Source: Leifsonia sp. Root227 (GTDB lineage Bacteria; Actinomycetota; Actinomycetes; Actinomycetales; Microbacteriaceae). From it: a stretch of DNA of 64,000 nucleotides. The notes below the pieces were generated by a model that saw only the letters and a program-made list of their open reading frames with translations, ran no database searches and had not been told where the DNA came from. Below are positions 60,165-64,000 of this stretch, piece after piece. The position numbers were made by a program, and so were the translations under genes. Position 1 is the stretch's first letter. The number at the start of each line of letters is the position of its first letter. The DNA is taken from contig NZ_LMIO01000001.1 in assembly GCF_001428745.1 (NCBI RefSeq), positions 582,818 to 646,817 of the forward strand. The letters run 5' to 3'.

Positions 60165-62266
60165 CCACCACGACGCAGGACCACCCGGCGGTGACGTACC
60201 CCGCCTCCGAACAACCGACAGCCGGAGGGCGGCTCAGAGCGGCCGGACGCTGGCTCATCCGAGGAAGGGCGGGGAGCGCCGCCTGGGAGCGCCCAGCTCT
60301 GCTCGGCCTGCTCGGCGTCGCAGCGCTCCTCTACCTGTGGGATCTGGCGGCGAGCGGCTACGCGAACTCGTTCTACTCGGCGGCCGTGCAGGCGGGGAGC
60401 GTCAACTGGGAGGCGTTCTTCTACGGCTCGAGCGACGCCGCCAACTCGATCACGGTCGACAAGCCGCCGGCGAGCCTGTGGATCATGGCGCTCTCGGTGC
60501 GGCTGTTCGGCCTGAGCTCGTGGAGCATCCTGGTGCCGGAAGCGCTGATGGGCGTCGCGACCGTCGCCATCGTCTACTGCATCGTACGGAGGCACTACTC
60601 GGCGCAGACCGCGCTGCTCGCGGGCGGTGTGCTGGCGATCACACCGGTCGCCGTTCTGATGTTCCGGTTCAACAACCCGGATGCGCTGCTGGTGCTCCTG
60701 CTGACCGCATCCGTCTACTTCACTCTCCGCGCCATCGAGTCCGGCCGGATGCGCTGGCTGCTGCTGGCAGGGGTGGCGGTCGGATTCGGCTTCCTGACGA
60801 AGCAACTGCAGGCGTTCCTCATCCTCCCCGTGCTGGCCGGTGCGTACCTGGCCGTGGCGCCGGTCTCCTGGAAGAAGCGGTTCGGTCACCTGTTCGCCGC
60901 CCTCGGCGCGGTGATCGTGTCTGCGGGCTGGTGGGTCGCCGTCGTCGAGCTGGTGCCTGCGTCCATGCGCCCGTACATCGGCGGATCGCAGACCAACAGC
61001 TTCCTGGAGCTGACGTTCGGCTACAACGGGCTCGGTCGCCTCACCGGCGACGAGACCGGCAGTGTCACCGGTGGCGGCGGGACGACCGCCGGCGGAGGGA
61101 TGTGGGGAGCCACCGGCATCCTGCGTCTGTTCGAGAACGAGATCGGCGGCCAGATCGCCTGGCTGCTGCCCGCCGCCCTGGTGCTGTTCGTGCTCGCGCT
61201 GGTGCTCGGCCGGGCGGCGAAGCGGACGGACGCGCGCAGGGCGACGCTGCTGCTCTTCGGCGGGTGGCTCATCGTCACGGCCCTTGCGTTCAGCTTCATG
61301 GCCGGGATCTTCCACGCCTACTACACCGTCGCTCTCGCCCCGGCACTGGCGGGGACCGTCGCCATCGGGGCCGCTGCGGCCTGGTCGGCGAGGGAGAAGC
61401 TGTGGGTGCGCATCCTGTCGGCGGTGACGCTGATCGGCACGGCGGTGTGGGCGTGCGTGCTGCTCGACAGGGCGGCGGACTGGCTGCCCTGGCTGAAGGC
61501 GGTGGTGCTGGTGCTGGCGATCGTCGGGGCGATGCTGCTCGTGCTGCCTCCGCGCGGTCGGATGTTCGCGGGAGCCACCATCGCCACCACGCTCGTCGCC
61601 GCACTGCTCGCCCCCGCCGCGTACTCGGTGGAGACCGTGGCGACGCCCCACACCGGCTCGATCGTGACCGCAGGCCCGACAGTCTCCGGGTCGATGGGCG
61701 GCCCTGGCGGAGGTGCGGGCCGCGGCGGCTTCGGCGGGGCGCAGGGAGGCGCGGGAGGACCAGGCGCGGCTCCCGGAGGGACGGGGGCGGCAGGAGGAAC
61801 GGGCGGCACCGGTGGTGCAGGCGGCGGGTTCGCGCCTCCCGGCGGGACCGGAACGACGCAGGGCGGCGCAGGGACCACCACCGGCGGCACCGCTCAGGGC
61901 GGCGGGATGGGCGGCCTCCTCGGCTCCTCGGCCGTCAGCTCGCAACTCAGCGCTCTGCTGAAGTCCGACGCGTCGTCGTACACCTGGGTCGCGGCGGCGA
62001 TCGGCTCCAACTCGGCGGCCGGATACCAGCTCGCGACGCAGGAGGCGGTCATGCCCATCGGCGGCTTCAACGGCTCCGACCCGTCGCCGACGCTCGCGCA
62101 GTTCATGGCGTACGTCGCCGCGGGGAAGATCCACTACTTCATCGCGGGCGGCGTCGGGCAGGCGAACGGAGGGAGCAGCGCATCCAGTGCCATCGCGAGC
62201 TGGGTGGAGCAGAACTTCACGGCGACGACGGTCGGGAGCACGACGGTCTACGACCTCACCAGGTAG
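60161..62266 (+). CDS. ArnT/YkcB-like GT-C mannosyltransferase
   Basis: The 701-residue integral membrane glycosyltransferase (GT39/PMT-like) has twelve or so helices over about 45-480, the acidic loop motif NSITVDKPPASLW near 95-107 and FNNPDALLVLLL. A Gly/Ala/Thr/Pro linker of about 75 residues follows (510-588), then a C-terminal extracytoplasmic domain of about 110 residues of YkcB type ending TVYDLTR. It should use the polyprenyl-phosphate sugar made by the upstream GT2 to modify a wall polymer or protein. Confidence 0.9.
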   Translation: MTTTTQDHPAVTYPASEQPTAGGRLRAAGRWLIRGRAGSAAWERPALLGLLGVAALLYLWDLAASGYANSFYSAAVQAGSVNWEAFFYGSSDAANSITVDKPPASLWIMALSVRLFGLSSWSILVPEALMGVATVAIVYCIVRRHYSAQTALLAGGVLAITPVAVLMFRFNNPDALLVLLLTASVYFTLRAIESGRMRWLLLAGVAVGFGFLTKQLQAFLILPVLAGAYLAVAPVSWKKRFGHLFAALGAVIVSAGWWVAVVELVPASMRPYIGGSQTNSFLELTFGYNGLGRLTGDETGSVTGGGGTTAGGGMWGATGILRLFENEIGGQIAWLLPAALVLFVLALVLGRAAKRTDARRATLLLFGGWLIVTALAFSFMAGIFHAYYTVALAPALAGTVAIGAAAAWSAREKLWVRILSAVTLIGTAVWACVLLDRAADWLPWLKAVVLVLAIVGAMLLVLPPRGRMFAGATIATTLVAALLAPAAYSVETVATPHTGSIVTAGPTVSGSMGGPGGGAGRGGFGGAQGGAGGPGAAPGGTGAAGGTGGTGGAGGGFAPPGGTGTTQGGAGTTTGGTAQGGGMGGLLGSSAVSSQLSALLKSDASSYTWVAAAIGSNSAAGYQLATQEAVMPIGGFNGSDPSPTLAQFMAYVAAGKIHYFIAGGVGQANGGSSASSAIASWVEQNFTATTVGSTTVYDLTR

Positions 62267-62315
62267 ACCAGCGGCCGCAATAGGCGATGTCGGGGGTCCG
62301 CGCCATCATGGAGAC

Positions 62316-63653
62316 ATGACGGAAAGCGGGCCCTCGATCGCGCGCGCCCGGGGCGACCACGACGATGGCCGACCGGGGGATACCGCCGAACCGCACGGGC
62401 ACCTTGGTGTCGCCGGCGGCACGGCGCTGTACGTCGCCGCCGTCCTCGGCACAGGCATCCTCGTGCTTCCGGCGCTCGCCGCGTCGGTGGCCGGGCCGGG
62501 GTCGATCATCGCGGTCGCCGCCCTCGCCGTCATCTCCATTCCGCTGGCCGCCACGTTCGCGGCGCTCGCGCGCCGGCATCCGGATGCCGGCGGCGTCGCG
62601 ACCTTCGCCAGACGCGCCTTCGGCCCGACCGCCGCCCGCGTCATCAGCTACTGGTTCTTCTTCGGAACGCCGATCGGGGCGCCGATCGCCGCACTGATGA
62701 CGGCCAGGTATGTGGTCGCGGTCATCGGCGGGGATGCGCCGACCACCACGCTCATCGCCATCGGTCTCATGGTCATCCCGGTCATCGTGACGGCGTTCGG
62801 CGTGCGGTTCGCCGGGTGGCTGCAGCTGGTGCTGTCGGCCGCACTGGTCGCCGTGCTCGTCTTCGTGCTCGCCGCCGCCGTCCCGCACGCGAACCCGGCC
62901 AACCTGCAGCCGCTGCTGCCGCACGGCTGGGAGGGCGTCGGCCTCGCGATGAACCTCTACATCTGGGCGTTCGCCGGATGGGAGGCCGTGGCGGGGATCG
63001 GTGGGGAGTTCCGCAACCCGAAGCGGGACATCCCGCGGGCGACGGCGCTGGCGCTCGTGATCGTCTCCGTCGCGTACCTGGCGATTCAGACGGTGACGGT
63101 CCTGGTGCTCGGCGGACGCGCATCCACCAGTGCCGTGCCTCTGCTCGACCTGGTGGTGGTGTCGTCCGGCAGGGGAGGCGGGATCGTGGTGGCGGTCATC
63201 GCTGCCATCGTGGTCACAGGGGTGTTCAACGCGTACCTGGCGGCGTTCAGCAAGCTGGGCGCCGCGATGGGGCGCGACGGCGACCTGCCGCGCTGGTTCG
63301 GGCGCGGTGCGGAGAACGGCGGCATCGCGCGTCGCGGCCTGCTGCTGTCCGCCGTGATCATGGCGGCGTACTCCGCGGTGGTGCTCGCCAGCGGCGACCT
63401 GCAGCCGTTCATCCTCGTGCACACGAGCATCGCCGCGGCGGTCTATGCGCTCGGCGTCGCTTCGGCGCTCGTGCTGCTGCCGCGCCGGTCGGTCGGCTGG
63501 TGGATGTCGCTCGCGTCCTGCGTCTTCGCGGCCGGTCTCCTCCTCCTCGCCGGCTGGCACCTCGTCTTCCCGCTCGCCCTCGCGATGGCTGCCGTCCTCA
63601 TCCGCCCCCGCCGTCACTCCCGTCCCGCCCCCACCCCCTCCGCTCCCCGATGA
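62316..63653 (+). CDS. APC-family amino-acid permease
   Basis: The 445-residue protein has a polar N-terminal 28 residues, then about twelve helices. The first unwound-helix motif is AVLGTGILVLPALAA, and the sixth-helix region is YIWAFAGWEAVAGIGGEFRNPKRDIPRA, as in APC transporters. A C-terminal Pro/Arg tail follows. ATG 62316 has CATCAT 6 nt upstream, possibly leaderless. Amino-acid specificity unknown. Confidence 0.88.
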   Translation: MTESGPSIARARGDHDDGRPGDTAEPHGHLGVAGGTALYVAAVLGTGILVLPALAASVAGPGSIIAVAALAVISIPLAATFAALARRHPDAGGVATFARRAFGPTAARVISYWFFFGTPIGAPIAALMTARYVVAVIGGDAPTTTLIAIGLMVIPVIVTAFGVRFAGWLQLVLSAALVAVLVFVLAAAVPHANPANLQPLLPHGWEGVGLAMNLYIWAFAGWEAVAGIGGEFRNPKRDIPRATALALVIVSVAYLAIQTVTVLVLGGRASTSAVPLLDLVVVSSGRGGGIVVAVIAAIVVTGVFNAYLAAFSKLGAAMGRDGDLPRWFGRGAENGGIARRGLLLSAVIMAAYSAVVLASGDLQPFILVHTSIAAAVYALGVASALVLLPRRSVGWWMSLASCVFAAGLLLLAGWHLVFPLALAMAAVLIRPRRHSRPAPTPSAPR

Positions 63654-63654
63654 T

Positions 63655-63711
63655 CGAGTCCGAACCTGTTCAGGCGACGCGCCGGGGCTGGCCTGAACAA
63701 CTCCGGACTCG
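63655..63711. repeat. Two-part inverted repeat between permease and LacI genes
   Basis: CGAGTCCG (63655-63662) pairs with CGGACTCG (63704-63711), and inside it TGTTCAGG (63667-63674) pairs with CCTGAACA (63692-63699). Both sides have a 4-nt internal loop and the apical loop is 17 nt. It may terminate the permease mRNA or bind the regulator encoded next. Confidence 0.55.
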
Positions 63712-63741
63712 AACGCGTGGTGCGGCACGCATAATTGGGGG

Positions 63742-64000
63742 GTGACGCACGAGGAAGGCGCGGGCAGGGCCGCCAGTATGCGCGACGTCGCGCGCGTCGC
63801 CGGAGTATCGCACCAGACTGTATCGCGCGTGCTCAACGGGCACCCGAGCATCCGGGCGTCGACGCGCGAGAGGGTCGTGCAGGCGATGGATGCGCTGCAC
63901 TACCGGCCCAACCGCGCGGCGAGAGCGCTGGTCACCGCCAGGTCGAACACGATCGGGGTGCTCACCTCCTCCGCCGCCGCGCTGTACGGCCCGGTGTCGA
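63742..64000 (+). CDS. LacI-family regulator, 3' end outside window
   Basis: 86 codons are visible. The helix-turn-helix is MRDVARVAGVSHQTVSRVLN after a 12-residue acidic N-terminus, followed by the hinge helix RPNRAARALVTARSNTIGVL. GTG 63742 lies 6 nt after CATAAT (63730-63735) with no ribosome site, so it is leaderless. An in-frame ATG at 63778 would be an alternative start. The effector domain and targets lie beyond the window. Confidence 0.9.
   Translation, partial: MTHEEGAGRAASMRDVARVAGVSHQTVSRVLNGHPSIRASTRERVVQAMDALHYRPNRAARALVTARSNTIGVLTSSAAALYGPVS

Noticed and set aside
59303..62134. 943-codon ORF on the minus strand
   Set aside because: It is a shadow of the two glycosyltransferase genes, whose frames carry clear motifs; the antisense product is compositionally biased.
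1..64000. CRISPR arrays, insertion sequences, integrases or att sites
   Set aside because: I found no regularly spaced repeats, no transposase or integrase motifs and no tRNA-end duplication downstream of tRNA-Trp.

Overview
The window looks like chromosome from a high-GC actinobacterium, most likely a Microbacteriaceae member (Leifsonia-like). The reasons are very high GC with GTG starts, many leaderless genes, the word GGATGC/GCATCC throughout, and the actinobacterial order HadA/HadB-like dehydratases - murB - (insert) - aspartate aminotransferase - tRNA-Trp - secE - nusG - rplK - rplA. I see no insertion sequence, integrase, prophage structural gene or CRISPR array.

Layout. 1-1.3 kb: the end of a lower-GC gene of unknown function, a repeat- and palindrome-rich gap, and a complete transcription unit for a 27-residue peptide (promoter, strong ribosome site, terminator). 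1.3-3.4 kb: two hotdog dehydratase subunits and murB. 3.5-11.7 kb: a RecQ-like helicase with a phosphoribosyltransferase-like tail, an ABC-2 exporter, and a divergent PspC / histidine kinase / response regulator envelope-stress module. 11.7-15.8 kb: aminotransferase, tRNA-Trp and the secE-nusG-rplK-rplA cluster. 15.9-39.0 kb: about 23 kb of accessory genes separating rplKA from rplJL. They comprise an S53 protease, a metzincin and a second protein with cell-wall-binding repeats, a YqaJ nuclease, a sugar-oxidation cluster (ThuA, three Gfo/Idh dehydrogenases, two TIM-barrel isomerases, a ROK repressor), a pentapeptide-repeat protein, and a MacB-like exporter divergent from an OmpR/HK pair. 39.0-40.2 kb: L10 leader, rplJ, rplL. 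40.4-49.9 kb: a 47-codon orphan ORF, a methyltransferase, MarR-MFS, a CUT1 sugar ABC operon ending in its lacI, and an ABC multidrug exporter. 49.9-58.8 kb: mntH, mntR, cbs, a metB-type gene, a hydrolase, a Mn(II) riboswitch with its CaCA antiporter, GNAT and a YbdK-like ligase. 58.9-64 kb: cell-envelope glycosyltransferases, an amino-acid permease and the start of a LacI regulator.

Regulation is unusually readable. Manganese homeostasis is covered on both sides: an 18-bp DtxR/MntR palindrome in front of the importer mntH, and a yybP-ykoY riboswitch in front of a cation/proton antiporter. A MarR palindrome fills the spacer of its own promoter. Two CATAGC-N5-CATAG tandem sites, 11 bp in period, sit between the MacB-like exporter and the OmpR/HK operon. 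Two LacI operators overlap the promoter of the sugar ABC operon. At least a dozen genes have a TANNNT-like -10 hexamer only 6-8 nt before the start codon, which indicates leaderless mRNAs.

The best candidates for something undescribed are the 27-residue Cys-containing peptide gene at 1080-1163 with its twin palindromes, the transporter-less ThuA/Gfo-Idh/TIM-barrel cluster at 25.4-32.7 kb with a ROK repressor lacking the family zinc cysteines, the RecQ-phosphoribosyltransferase fusion, and the 47-codon ORF with its own terminator downstream of rplL.
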